Assembly: GCA_963824395.1 (NCBI GenBank)
Contig: CAWGPF010000005.1
Span: 868,001 to 932,000 of the forward strand
Direction: 5' to 3'
DNA: 64,000 nt
DNA from: 13-2-20CM-66-19 sp963824395
GTDB lineage: Bacteria; Pseudomonadota; Gammaproteobacteria; Steroidobacterales; Steroidobacteraceae
Part shown: in pieces, positions 52,176 to 60,454 of the stretch
Numbering within the stretch: the stretch's first letter is position 1
Layout of the letters: each line of letters begins with the position of its first letter
The notes under the pieces: generated by a model
Told to the model about the DNA's origin: nothing
What the model saw: the letters and a program-made list of their open reading frames with translations, nothing else
Database searches by the model: none
Made by a program: the position numbers and the translations under genes

Positions 52176-53651
52176 ATGACAGCAGGCACCAACGGCTCGA
52201 TGAGCGACCTCCGGCAGATCGCGCACCGCGCGATGCTCGACAACGGACTGCAGCCGGACTACCCGCCGCAGGTTACGACTCAGGTGCAGGGCATCGGCGG
52301 TCCGGCCCGCGCCGCGGGTGAGGGCGTGCGCGATCTGCGCTCGCTGCTGTGGTGCTCGATCGACAACGACGACTCGCGTGACCTCGACCAGCTGTCGGTG
52401 GCGGTCCCGCAGGCAGGCGGAGCCGTGCGTATCCTCATTGCGATCGCGGACGTGGACGCGCTGGTAGCCAAGGCCTCGCCTGCCGATCAGCATGCGAGCG
52501 TCAATACCACCTCGGTCTACACCGCGGCACAGATCTTCGCCATGCTGCCGGAGCGATTGTCCACCGACCTCACGTCGCTCGCGCAGGATCAGGAGCGCCT
52601 GAGCATCGTCATCGAGATGAGCATCGGTGAGGCGGGCAACGTGACGGCCTCGGACATCTATCGGGCGCAGGTGGTGAACCGCGCCAAGCTCGCCTACAAC
52701 AGCGTGGCTGCATGGCTTGACGGCAAAGGCGCCGCGCCCGCGCCGCTCGTCGCGGTGGCCGGGATGGAGCAGCAGCTGCGCATGCAGGACAAGGTGGCGC
52801 AGGCGCTCAAGGCCGTGCGCAAGAGCCAGGGGGCGCTCGGGCTCACCACACTCGAAGCGCAGGCGGTGTACGAGGGTGCCGCGCTCGCGGACCTGCGGCC
52901 GGATGAGAATAACCGCGCCAAAGAGCTGATCCAGTACTTCATGATCGCCGCCAACGGCGTGGTGGCGCGGTTCCTGGAGGCGCGGCGGCTGCCGTCGCTG
53001 CGGCGCGTGCTGCGCACGCCGGAGCGCTGGCCGCGCATCGTCGAGCTGGCTCGACAGCTCGGGGAATCGCTGCCGGCGGCAGCGGACCCCAAGGCGCTCA
53101 GTGATTTCCTGGTGCGGCGCCAGGCCGCTGCGCCGCAGCTGTTTCCGGACCTGTCACTGGCAGTGGTCAAGCTGCTGGGCGCCGGGGAGTACGTGCTGAA
53201 GATGCCGGGGCAGCCGGCCGAGGGCCACTTCGGGCTCGCGGTGAGTGACTATACGCACGCCACCGCGCCCAACCGGCGCTTTCCGGATGTCATCACGCAG
53301 CGCCTGCTGAAAGCGGCGCTCGGCGCGCAGGCCGCCCCGTATGGGGCCGATGAGCTGCGCACGCTCGCTGCGCACTGCACCCTGCAGGAGGGCAATGCCA
53401 ACAAGGTTGAGCGCCTGGTGCGCAAATCCGCGGCGGCGCTGCTGCTGCAGTCGCGGATCGGCCAGCAGTTCGACGCCATGGTTACCGGCGTCTCCCCCCA
53501 GGGTACCTGGGTGCGTATCGCGCAGCCGCTCGCAGAGGGGCGCGTGGTCAAGGGCTTCGCGGGCCTGGACGTGGGGGATAAGGTGCGGGTGCAGCTGATG
53601 CACACCGACGTGCAGCGCGGCTTCATCGACTTCGCACGCGTCGGCAGTTAA
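52176..53651 (+). CDS. RNase II family (RNB-domain) ribonuclease, short form
   Basis: 491 residues (483 if started at the ATG at 52200). The catalytic RNB domain starts near residue 57 with CSIDNDDSRDLDQL. Three Asp of the active-site cluster are present, while the position of the last Asp in RNase II (DMDD) is Gln. RNB segments NRAKLAYNSVAAWL, NNRAKELIQYFMIAANG and YTHATAPNRRFPDVITQRLL follow, and an S1-like barrel covers about the last 65 residues. N-terminal cold-shock domains of RNase II/R are absent. It is predicted to be a 3'-5' exoribonuclease of the short bacterial subgroup. It stands alone after a terminator. Confidence 0.88.
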   Translation: MTAGTNGSMSDLRQIAHRAMLDNGLQPDYPPQVTTQVQGIGGPARAAGEGVRDLRSLLWCSIDNDDSRDLDQLSVAVPQAGGAVRILIAIADVDALVAKASPADQHASVNTTSVYTAAQIFAMLPERLSTDLTSLAQDQERLSIVIEMSIGEAGNVTASDIYRAQVVNRAKLAYNSVAAWLDGKGAAPAPLVAVAGMEQQLRMQDKVAQALKAVRKSQGALGLTTLEAQAVYEGAALADLRPDENNRAKELIQYFMIAANGVVARFLEARRLPSLRRVLRTPERWPRIVELARQLGESLPAAADPKALSDFLVRRQAAAPQLFPDLSLAVVKLLGAGEYVLKMPGQPAEGHFGLAVSDYTHATAPNRRFPDVITQRLLKAALGAQAAPYGADELRTLAAHCTLQEGNANKVERLVRKSAAALLLQSRIGQQFDAMVTGVSPQGTWVRIAQPLAEGRVVKGFAGLDVGDKVRVQLMHTDVQRGFIDFARVGS

Positions 53652-53869
53652 GACCCGCACGGCCGCGCGCGGTGTCGGACGGCGCTGACGCGCGCGCGAC
53701 TCCTAACGCCGACAGGTTGCGGGCCCGCATTCATGGTTCTATGTTGGCGTCTACTTCCCGCGTGTGGAGCCGCTGTACAGGGACGTTCGGCGACTCCCGC
53801 GCGGTGAAGTTCCCAAAGGATTGTTTGTGACAGCCGGCGCGGCTGGCATGTGACACGGAGGCAGGGTTC

Positions 53870-53962
53870 ATGAAAATCTATCAGGCATTGTCGATCGCGC
53901 TCGCCCTCACGCTGCTCGCGGCGGCGGCGGCCGCGCAGAACGATGCCGGCCCGGTTGTGTGA
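53870..53962 (+). pseudogene. Truncated secreted-protein gene (5' fragment)
   Basis: A good GGAGG site precedes an ATG at 53870 that opens a 30-residue peptide: a complete signal peptide (MKIYQALSIALALTLL, AAAAAA) with QNDAGPVV after it, then TGA. A signal peptide with almost no mature protein suggests that the rest of the gene has been lost, with the break near 53.96 kb where base composition changes. A genuine short secreted peptide is the alternative. Confidence 0.5.
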
Positions 53963-54096
53963 GAGAGGGCACTCAGCTCAAGCGTCGTCTGCCGATCGAG
54001 CCCTGCTAATCCGCAAAGGACCCAAACAGCACCGAGCCCGAGGCTCAAGAAGATGAGGCAGGTGGCCGCGGTACGGGTGACAAGAGGGCTTTTCAT
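53881..54096 (-). pseudogene. Truncated membrane/secreted protein gene (N-terminal fragment)
   Basis: The minus-strand reading from the ATG at 54096 begins MKSPLVTRTAATCLIFLSLG, LGAVWVLCGLAGLDRQTTLE, a signal anchor or membrane helix. After about residue 47 it runs antisense through the neighbouring plus-strand signal-peptide gene and becomes an alanine string. Only the first 45-47 residues look real. It appears to be the N-terminus of a gene cut at the same breakpoint near 53.96 kb. No function can be given. Confidence 0.4.
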
Positions 54097-54133
54097 TCTC
54101 GCGCCCCCCACGGACCGCGAAACCGCAACGGCA

Positions 54134-54932
54134 TCAAGGTGCCCCTCCAACGGCGGAACGTCGCTCAGGCAAACGAAGCGCTTCGTGCCGCCAAAGAAAG
54201 ACGAGCGCCCCCAGGGGCACAGACACGGAAATCGTCCAGGGTCCGTAAGGTAGCGCGAAGGCGCCGGCGCCGAACAGCTGCACGTACGTGACAGCGAACG
54301 CCCATGCACCGGTCGTCCAATTGACGGCGAGCCTGCCGACGCCCAGGAGAATGAACAGAATCCAGGGTCACTTGCGGCCGATAAGCTTGGTTCTCAGGCA
54401 GAGAACGAGCGTCCACAAGATGAATGGCGGAACAATGACGGCCGTTGCGAGGATTCCGTAATGACCGGCACTCTTGCCCTTGAGGGTGAACCGGTTCTGG
54501 GCCTCGAGCGATTGGGACTCGGAATAGACGTGGAAGCCCACGATGGTTGTATTCCCATTTTGCTTCTTTAGCGCGACGTTACTGAGGACCCATCCATCGC
54601 GGAACTGAAACTCATACGTCGGGTTGATCGTCGACCACTTAGGGCTGGTAAACGAATTCGCGCCAACCAGCTTCACCCCGATAGGGTCTCCCGCTGGCAA
54701 CAGTTTCGACATCTGATCCAGGGTTGTCTCTTGCAGCGCTGCCGCGATGCTCGGGTCCATCGCCGCCTTAATCTCGTCAAACCGGTGCTCTTTCAGCTGC
54801 TGGATATACTTTTGCGCGAGGGTTTGATCGTCCGTCCGCAGGGGCGAATTTCTGCACCAGGGCGGGTTTGCTGCATCCAAAAACCGATAGCGCCATCAAT
54901 AGGGCGCCTGAGGCGACTCGCTTAGATATCAC
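54134..54932 (-). pseudogene. Decayed lipoprotein/multi-pass membrane protein gene (frameshift and internal stop)
   Basis: A GTG at 54932 opens a lipoprotein signal (ISKRVASGALLMALSVFGC) that loses its frame around 54840-54880. The next frame continues with DDQTLAQKYIQQLKEHRFDE and IVGFHVYSESQSLEAQNRF to a membrane helix ILATAVIVPPFILWTLVLCL. It then stops at a TGA (54368-54370) right after LIGRK. In the same frame beyond that TGA, PWILFILLGVGRLAVNWTTG and further hydrophobic strands run on to 54134. The TGA looks like a mutated TGG. The patch has visibly lower GC than its surroundings. Confidence 0.65.
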
Positions 54933-55256
54933 GGGTTATCGAGCCCCCGGCGATGTATGTTTTTGCAGGCCATCCGTCGTATCTGCCTCCTTTGAGCAGA
55001 AAATCCCACCTCGACATGACTTATCCCCATTCCCAGTGGATAACCCTGTGCAGAACGCGCTAGTTTTCCATTTGGCATCCCAGAAAAAGAGTCACTTACG
55101 TGCCGCCGTGCCAGATCGGTCACTTTTCGCGCAGAAGTCTCGGGCGGTGAGCTTTAACTGGGACGCCGTCCAGAAGGTCTATACCCCGGACGCTGACCTT
55201 CGGCCAGACGGCGCGCCAATAGATCCTCCCTGAACGCAATTATGAGGTAGCAGTAC
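54933..55256. other. Lower-GC non-coding stretch
   Basis: About 324 bases with no convincing gene. Short readings on either strand lack ribosome sites and family resemblance. The sequence is noticeably richer in A and T (for example AAAAAGAGTCAC near 55084) than the rest of the window. A GAGGTAG ribosome site for the next gene lies at its right end. Confidence 0.6.
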
Positions 55257-55670
55257 ATGACCGACATGCCTGGTGACCACCGATTTTCTGACCCTGCCGT
55301 GGCCTCGGCGGTCGCAGCTAGCGGCGCGGAGGTTGCTGCGATCCTCGCTGAAGATCTCAGCGGTTTCGGGGACTCGCTCGCAGCCGATGTAATTGTCAAC
55401 TCGCCGCTGGGTAGGATCAACCGGCGCGCAGACACATTGGCGGCCTTCGGCGGAGGATTCATCCGCTACAGCTCCTTTGACCGGCGAATCGAATACGCGG
55501 GCAGGCTGGGGGAGCTCGTGGTCATCATGGGTAACGAAATCCTGGTTCCCAAGGGCAACGCCCCGAACGCGGGCAGAACCGTGCATCGCAGGTTCACGGA
55601 TATCTGGCGCAATGAAACTGGCGTCTGGCGTCTCGTGCTCCGCCAGGCTACGGTCGCTAAGATCGAATAA
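55257..55670 (+). CDS. NTF2-like/DUF4440-type protein
   Basis: 137 residues from the ATG at 55257, with GAGGTAG about 8 bases upstream. An N-terminal helix (ASAVAASGAEVAAILAEDLSGF), then LAADVIVNSPLGRINRRADTLAAF and strands IEYAGRLGELVVIMGNEILVP and HRRFTDIWRNETGVWRLVLRQATV match the cone-shaped NTF2/SnoaL fold. Such proteins are small cytoplasmic enzymes or binding proteins. It lies in the lower-GC patch and may have been acquired with it. Confidence 0.78.
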   Translation: MTDMPGDHRFSDPAVASAVAASGAEVAAILAEDLSGFGDSLAADVIVNSPLGRINRRADTLAAFGGGFIRYSSFDRRIEYAGRLGELVVIMGNEILVPKGNAPNAGRTVHRRFTDIWRNETGVWRLVLRQATVAKIE

Positions 55671-55749
55671 CGGTTGCCGATGCGATGATCTTGGTCGCTT
55701 GCGCCTGCTGCTCGGAGGGCGCCCTTTCCGGGGTCGCTTTGCGGCACCT

Positions 55750-55871
55750 GGGCGTCCCGCGCTCTTTCCAGCGCCGCCATCCGCACGCTCAAGCCGGAGG
55801 CGGATGCCGACGCCGAAGCGCGCCGCGCCAAGAATCAGGCGATGTCGGACTTCTCCTCGCCCGGCGGCTGA
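55750..55871 (+). pseudogene. Possible 3' remnant of an unidentified gene
   Basis: One plus-strand frame without a start codon reads ALSSAAIRTLKPEADADAEA, then RRAKNQAMSDFSSPGG, then TGA at 55869-55871. The composition is protein-like and the frame closes upstream without initiation. It might be the tail of a gene interrupted by the lower-GC patch. No family is recognised. Confidence 0.3.
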
Positions 55872-55879
55872 AACAGGGC

Positions 55880-55910
55880 AGCGTCGGGGGATGTCTCATC
55901 CCCCGACGCT
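55880..55910 (-). terminator. Terminator-like perfect hairpin
   Basis: A 14-bp perfect inverted repeat (AGCGTCGGGGGATG at 55880-55893 with 55897-55910) and a 3-base loop lie 9 bases after the stop of the convergent small membrane protein gene. The following T-tract (CTGTTTC) is weak. Confidence 0.6.
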
Positions 55911-55918
55911 ACTTCGGG

Positions 55919-56188
55919 TCAGGCCTTTTTGGCCATCGCGTTCTTGATGACTCCGGCGATCAGCATGACCACGATACTGCCGACGCCCGACGAGGCGACA
56001 TTGCCGACCATGCTGTTGCCGCCGGCGGCGCCACCAGCACCGAGGGCATTGAGGATCGCCGTACCGGCGCCGCCGCCCACGATCCCGGCGACGGTGTTGC
56101 CTAGACCGCCGAGACTGAGGTTCTTGAAAACCGCGCCGGCCACGTTGCCACCGATCGCACCCGTCACAAGACTGATGATCCACTCCAT
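55919..56188 (-). CDS. Small glycine-rich membrane protein
   Basis: 89 residues from the ATG at 56188, with AAGGGG about 8 bases upstream. It begins MEWIISLVTGAIGGNVAGAVF, continues with a Gly/Ala/Asn-rich segment (LGGLGNTVAGIVGGGAGTAI), and ends in a hydrophobic helix (SGVGSIVVMLIAGVIKNAM) and a Lys-rich tail. It may insert in the inner membrane as a small helical hairpin. Similar small proteins are widespread and uncharacterised. It ends at a strong hairpin. Confidence 0.75.
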   Translation of the reverse strand: MEWIISLVTGAIGGNVAGAVFKNLSLGGLGNTVAGIVGGGAGTAILNALGAGGAAGGNSMVGNVASSGVGSIVVMLIAGVIKNAMAKKA

Positions 56189-56237
56189 CACGTTCCCCTT
56201 CTGATAATTGTTATGGACGTAACTTGTAGTTTTTAAC

Positions 56238-56277
56238 CCGTGGCTCAAGGCCCGTCGGGCCCCCGGGTTAGCCACGG
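56238..56277. repeat. Nested inverted repeat
   Basis: An outer 8-bp pair CCGTGGCT/AGCCACGG (56238-56245, 56270-56277) encloses an inner 6-bp pair GGCCCG/CGGGCC (56249-56254, 56256-56261). It lies between the start of one minus-strand gene and the stop of another. It lacks a T-tract on either strand. Confidence 0.6.
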
Positions 56278-56328
56278 AATCCTAACCACTCGGCCGCTGC
56301 CGCGCCACCGCTCCCCGCGGTTGCTGCC

Positions 56329-56970
56329 TCAGCGCGCCGCCGGCCGTGAAAACAGGCGCCCGATCGCCACTGCTGCCAGGCCTAGGGCCAGATACAACAT
56401 CAGGATCAGGCAGCCGGTGCGCAGCACCGTGGCGAGCCCGTGGGCATTCACGTCTCCGAAGGGATAGAGGTAGCGGCCGGTATAGGCGCCGGCGAGCAGC
56501 GAGGTTAGAAAATACACGAGCGGGTACCAGAGCCATCTCAGGGGCGAGCCCCACCGCAGGCCGTTCTTCGGGGCCCACAGCAGCCACCACAGGCCGTAAA
56601 GAAGCGGGGTCACGTCGTGCAGGAGCTGATCGGCCAGCCTGAACAGGCCCGCCGGGGCCCACTGCGAGCGCAGCAGCAGCGTGTAAATGAGGCCCACCAC
56701 GATGATGTAGGCGGCCGCGGCGGCGAGCGTGCCGGGCCTGCTGAGCCTGGCACCCGTGCCGCCCAGTGCCACGGAGGTGGCGACGAGGGCGACGATGATG
56801 TTGCTGAGAATCGTGTTGTAACAGAGCACCAGCAGCGCGGCGTGCACGGCTGAGTGCCCGCTTTGCTGCGCGTGGCGCGCGGACAGCCACAGCTGCAGCA
56901 GTACCGCTGCCCAGGCGATGATGGCGATGCCCGCCACGAGTGCGCGGCTTACCCTTCCACTCTTGCTCAT
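56329..56970 (-). CDS. Pr6Pr-type membrane protein
   Basis: 213 residues from the ATG at 56970 with six membrane segments. The pattern of LYGLWWLLWAPKNGLRWGSPLRWLWYPLVYF, then LLAGAYTGRYLYPFGDVNAHG matches the Pr6Pr/FAR-17a-like family of six-helix bacterial proteins. Function is unknown, although eukaryotic relatives include fatty-acid-ester hydrolases with Thr and His as key residues. Conserved-looking His lie in LLHDVTPLLYG and DVNAHGLA. It is divergent from aqpZ. Confidence 0.82.
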   Translation of the reverse strand: MSKSGRVSRALVAGIAIIAWAAVLLQLWLSARHAQQSGHSAVHAALLVLCYNTILSNIIVALVATSVALGGTGARLSRPGTLAAAAAYIIVVGLIYTLLLRSQWAPAGLFRLADQLLHDVTPLLYGLWWLLWAPKNGLRWGSPLRWLWYPLVYFLTSLLAGAYTGRYLYPFGDVNAHGLATVLRTGCLILMLYLALGLAAVAIGRLFSRPAAR

Positions 56971-57076
56971 GGCGCCCCTTCCTGGACGGCGGCGAAGCTC
57001 TGTTATTGTAGGGGGGTCCAGGCGGCCGGTGGCCGCACGACTGGCGCTCATAATTACAACAGATTTAGGAGAGGAC

Positions 57077-57781
57077 ATGTCGCTCACCAGACGCGCCGCG
57101 GCGGAGTTTCTCGGGACCTTCTGGCTGGTGTTGGGAGGCTGTGGCAGCGCCGTCATCTCGGCCGCCTTTCCGCACGTCGGTATAGGCCTGCTCGGGGTGG
57201 CACTGGCCTTCGGCCTCACGGTGTTGACGATGGCCTTCGCGATCGGCCCGATCTCGGGCTGCCACCTCAATCCGGCCGTCTCGGTGGGTCTGGTCGTGGG
57301 CGGCCGCTTCAAGGGCAGCGAGCTGCTGCCGTACGTGATTGCGCAGGTGCTCGGCGGCATCCTGGCCGCGGCGGTGCTCTATTTCATTGCCAGCGGCAAG
57401 GCGGGATTCGAGCTCAGTTCCGGACTTGCGGCCAACGGCTACGCCGAGCATTCCCCGGGCGGCTATGCGCTGCCGGCCTGCTTCGTCACCGAAGTCGTGA
57501 TGACTTTCATGTTCCTGACGGTGATCCTCGGGGCGACCGATGCGCGCGCGCCGGCCGGCTTTGCGCCGATTGCGATCGGACTGTGCCTGACGCTGATCCA
57601 TCTCATCAGCATTCCGGTCACCAATACCTCGGTGAATCCGGCCCGCAGCACCGGGCCTGCCGTGCTGGTCGGCGGCTGGGCGATCTCGCAGCTGTGGCTC
57701 TTCTGGGTGGCACCGATTCTTGGCGCCGCAATCGCCGGCGTGGTTTACCGCGCCCTGTGGGGCGACGGACAGCGCCGCTGA
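57077..57781 (+). CDS. aqpZ: Aquaporin Z
   Basis: 234 residues from the ATG at 57077 with AGGAGAGG upstream. It has six membrane helices and two half-helices carrying the NPA boxes GCHLNPAVS and SVNPARS. The selectivity-filter His and Arg of water-specific aquaporins are present in LIHLISIPVTNTSVNPARS. It conducts water across the inner membrane and fits osmotic adaptation. It is a single gene convergent with the efflux lipoprotein gene 10 bases away. Confidence 0.96.
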   Translation: MSLTRRAAAEFLGTFWLVLGGCGSAVISAAFPHVGIGLLGVALAFGLTVLTMAFAIGPISGCHLNPAVSVGLVVGGRFKGSELLPYVIAQVLGGILAAAVLYFIASGKAGFELSSGLAANGYAEHSPGGYALPACFVTEVVMTFMFLTVILGATDARAPAGFAPIAIGLCLTLIHLISIPVTNTSVNPARSTGPAVLVGGWAISQLWLFWVAPILGAAIAGVVYRALWGDGQRR

Positions 57782-57791
57782 GGCCGGTGCC

Positions 57792-59255
57792 TCAGCCGCT
57801 GTGATCGGACACAGGCGCCGGCGCGGCGGGTAGCGCCGCGACCGTCGGCTTCTTCCAGTCCCCGCCCAGGGCGCGCACCAGCAGCACGGTGGCGCTCGCG
57901 CGGCGGATCTCGATGTCGACGGCGGTGAGGCGGGCCGAGAGCGCGGCGTTCTCCGTGGACACGACCTCAAGGTAGGTGACGATGCCCCCCTTGTAGCGCA
58001 GGTTGGCCTGGTCGAGGGCGCCCTGGGTGGCGGTCACCGCCGCCGCCTGGCTGACACCCTCCAGCTGCAGCTGCCGCAGCGCCGCCAGATTGTCCTCGAC
58101 GTCCTGGTAGGCCGTGAGAACCGTGCCGCGGTAATTGGCGACGTTCTCATCGTAGAGCGCGTGCGCCTGCGCCGACTGGGCGCGACGCAGCCCGGCATCG
58201 AACAGATTGAGCACGGCCTGCGGGCCGAGGGACCAGTACTGGCTCGGGGCATTCAGCCAGTTGCCGCTCTGGATGCTCTGGTAGCCGGCGCTACCGAGGA
58301 TGCTGAACACCGGGAAGTAGGCGGCGCGGGCGACGCCGATGTTGGCATTGGCTGCGGCCACGCGGCGCTCGGCCGCCGCGACGTCGGGACGTCGCTCCAG
58401 GAGCTCCGAGGGCAGGCCCGGATCGACCGTCGGCAGCGGCGGCATGTGCTGTGCCGGATGCGGCGCGATGCTGAAGGCCGTGGCCTCGCGGCCGACCAGC
58501 ACCGCGATGGCGTGCTCGGTCTGGGCGCGTCGCAGGCGCGTGTCCTCGGCCTGGGTGCGCGCCGTCTCGAGCTGCGCCTGGGCCTGCTGGACGTCCGAGA
58601 TGGGCGAGGCGCCGCCCTTATAGAGGTTCTCGGTCAGCTGCAGGGCACGGGCGTAGTCGGCGACCGTCTGGTCGAGCAGCTGCTGTTCAACGTCCAGGCC
58701 GCGCAGCGTGAAATAGTCGGTCGCGAGCTCCGCGTGCAGGGCGAGGTCGAGCCCGGCGACGTCGCCGGCGCTGGCCTGCTCGCTGTAGCGGGCGTTGGCG
58801 ACCGTGTTACGCACGCGGCCGAACAGATCGAGCTCATAGGAAAGGCTGCCGCCGACCGTGAACAGATTCCCGGTCGCAGGTTTGCCCGGGGTGTAGCTCG
58901 GCGAGTTGTAGGAGACGCGCTCGCGGGTCGCACCGGCGTTGGCATCGAGCGAGGGGAAGAGGGCCGAGCGGGCGATGCGCGTCTGGGCCTTGGCCTGTTC
59001 GAGCTGCGCGAAGGCGGCCTTCAGGCTCTGGTTGGCGTCCGTGACCTGCGCCTCGAGGCCATCCAGCTCCTGATCCTGAAATACCTGCCACCATTGCCCG
59101 CGCGGCGCCGTGTCGGCGGGGGTGGCGACCTTCCAGTCGCCGCTTTCCTTGAAGGTGTCAGGCGGCGTCGGCGTCGCCGGGCGCTCGTAGTGTGGCGCCA
59201 GCGAGCAGCCGCTGAGCGCTGTCAGCCCCGCGAGTAAAATAGCGCAACGCCGCAT
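57792..59255 (-). CDS. NodT-family outer-membrane efflux lipoprotein
   Basis: 487 residues with a lipobox LSGC (Cys17) and the opening SLAPHYERPATPTPP. It has two outer-membrane efflux repeats (AFAQLEQAKAQTRIARSALFPSL and LLERRPDVAAAERRVAAANANIGVARAAYFP). It is the third gene of an RND tripartite set and shares one base with the adaptor stop (TGATG). It forms the outer-membrane duct. Confidence 0.92.
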   Translation of the reverse strand: MRRCAILLAGLTALSGCSLAPHYERPATPTPPDTFKESGDWKVATPADTAPRGQWWQVFQDQELDGLEAQVTDANQSLKAAFAQLEQAKAQTRIARSALFPSLDANAGATRERVSYNSPSYTPGKPATGNLFTVGGSLSYELDLFGRVRNTVANARYSEQASAGDVAGLDLALHAELATDYFTLRGLDVEQQLLDQTVADYARALQLTENLYKGGASPISDVQQAQAQLETARTQAEDTRLRRAQTEHAIAVLVGREATAFSIAPHPAQHMPPLPTVDPGLPSELLERRPDVAAAERRVAAANANIGVARAAYFPVFSILGSAGYQSIQSGNWLNAPSQYWSLGPQAVLNLFDAGLRRAQSAQAHALYDENVANYRGTVLTAYQDVEDNLAALRQLQLEGVSQAAAVTATQGALDQANLRYKGGIVTYLEVVSTENAALSARLTAVDIEIRRASATVLLVRALGGDWKKPTVAALPAAPAPVSDHSG

Positions 59256-60454
59256 CAGGAATGCCCGGTGACCGCCGGCTTTGCGGCCGCCGGCGGGGCA
59301 GGAGCGAGACGCACCTGGGCGCCATCGGTGATGGAGTCCGGAGGGTTCGCGACCAGTACATCGTTCGCCGTGACGCCCGAGAGCACCTCGATCTCGGTGC
59401 CGAAGTCACGCCCCTGGGTGATGGACTGCAGGTGAACGCGATGCTGATCGTCGAGGATCGCGACCCGCAGTCCGTCGGTGCGGAACAGCACGGTGTTCAC
59501 GGGGATGCGCAGCGAGTCATCCACGCCCGCGAGGTTGAAGTACACCTGCGCGTACGAACCCGGCAGCAATTCTCCCTGGGAGTTGTCGATCTGCAGCTCG
59601 ACCTGCAGGGTGCGGGAGCTGGCATCCAGCGCACGGGAGGTGTTGGCGACCACGCCCTCGTAGCGCTTGCCCGGATGGTCGGCAAACACCAGCCCGGCGC
59701 TGAGTCCCTGGTGAATGGCTGAGGCGTACAGCTGCGGGACCGAGACATAGATGCGCAGACGGTGCAGGTCAGCGACCCGGAACAGTGCGTTGCCGGCGCT
59801 CTGGCCGGCGTTGATGAGTGCCCCGACGTCGGTGTTGCGCTGGGTAACGACACCGTCGAAGGGTGCAGTCACGCGTTTGAAGGATTCCAGCTCCTGCAGG
59901 CGCGCAACGTTGGCGGCCGCGGACTGCCGGGCGGCGGACTTGGCCGCCGCGTCACCGGCGCGCTGGTCCGCGTCCTGCTGCGAGACCGATTCGGTGGCGA
60001 GCAGGCCCTTCCAGCGCTCGTTGGTGGTGCGGGCGAGCTCATAGTTGGCATTGGCGGTGGCGAGGTCCGCCTGTGCCTGGCGCAGCTCCTGGTCGACCTC
60101 CGGAGTCTCGATCTCCGCCAGCAGCTGCCCCTTCCTGACCGGCGTGCCGATGTCGGTGTGCCATGTCTTCAGGTAGCCATTGGTGCGGGCATAGATCGGG
60201 GCCTCGTAGAAGGCCTGCACGCTGCCGGGCAGCACGAGCGTGTCCTTGCCCGGGCCGCCGTGTGGCTTGACCGTCGTGACGGTAGCCACCGCAGCATCGG
60301 CGGCCTGCTTCTCGAGCGCCGTGCGTGCGCTCAGGCGACTCACGATGCCCCAGGCTGCGATGATGAACGCAGCGGCTACGAGTATCAGTACGTACCGGCG
60401 CGTCCGCGGGTCGGCCGTGTGCGCGGCCGGCGGGTTAGTGGGCGGGTCGGACAT
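59255..60454 (-). CDS. RND efflux periplasmic adaptor (MdtA/AcrA-like)
   Basis: 399 residues from the ATG at 60454 (a GTG at 60463 is also in frame). The membrane anchor is YVLILVAAAFIIAAWGIV. Lipoyl halves lie in YARTNGYLKTWHTDIGTPVRKGQLLAEIETP and FKRVTAPFDGVVTQRNTDVG, with an alpha-hairpin between them. The start lies inside the 3' end of the permease gene, so the two are coupled. It joins the permease to the NodT channel. Confidence 0.92.
   Translation of the reverse strand: MSDPPTNPPAAHTADPRTRRYVLILVAAAFIIAAWGIVSRLSARTALEKQAADAAVATVTTVKPHGGPGKDTLVLPGSVQAFYEAPIYARTNGYLKTWHTDIGTPVRKGQLLAEIETPEVDQELRQAQADLATANANYELARTTNERWKGLLATESVSQQDADQRAGDAAAKSAARQSAAANVARLQELESFKRVTAPFDGVVTQRNTDVGALINAGQSAGNALFRVADLHRLRIYVSVPQLYASAIHQGLSAGLVFADHPGKRYEGVVANTSRALDASSRTLQVELQIDNSQGELLPGSYAQVYFNLAGVDDSLRIPVNTVLFRTDGLRVAILDDQHRVHLQSITQGRDFGTEIEVLSGVTANDVLVANPPDSITDGAQVRLAPAPPAAAKPAVTGHS

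Noticed and set aside
54868..55233. 121-codon plus-strand open frame in the lower-GC patch
   Set aside because: No ribosome site, no recognisable domain, and its start lies antisense to the decayed lipoprotein gene.
56245..56320. tRNA-like string on the minus strand (GGCCGAGTGGTTAGGATTC)
   Set aside because: It resembles a D-arm, but no acceptor stem, anticodon arm or T-arm can be built around it; the pairing is explained by the nested inverted repeat.
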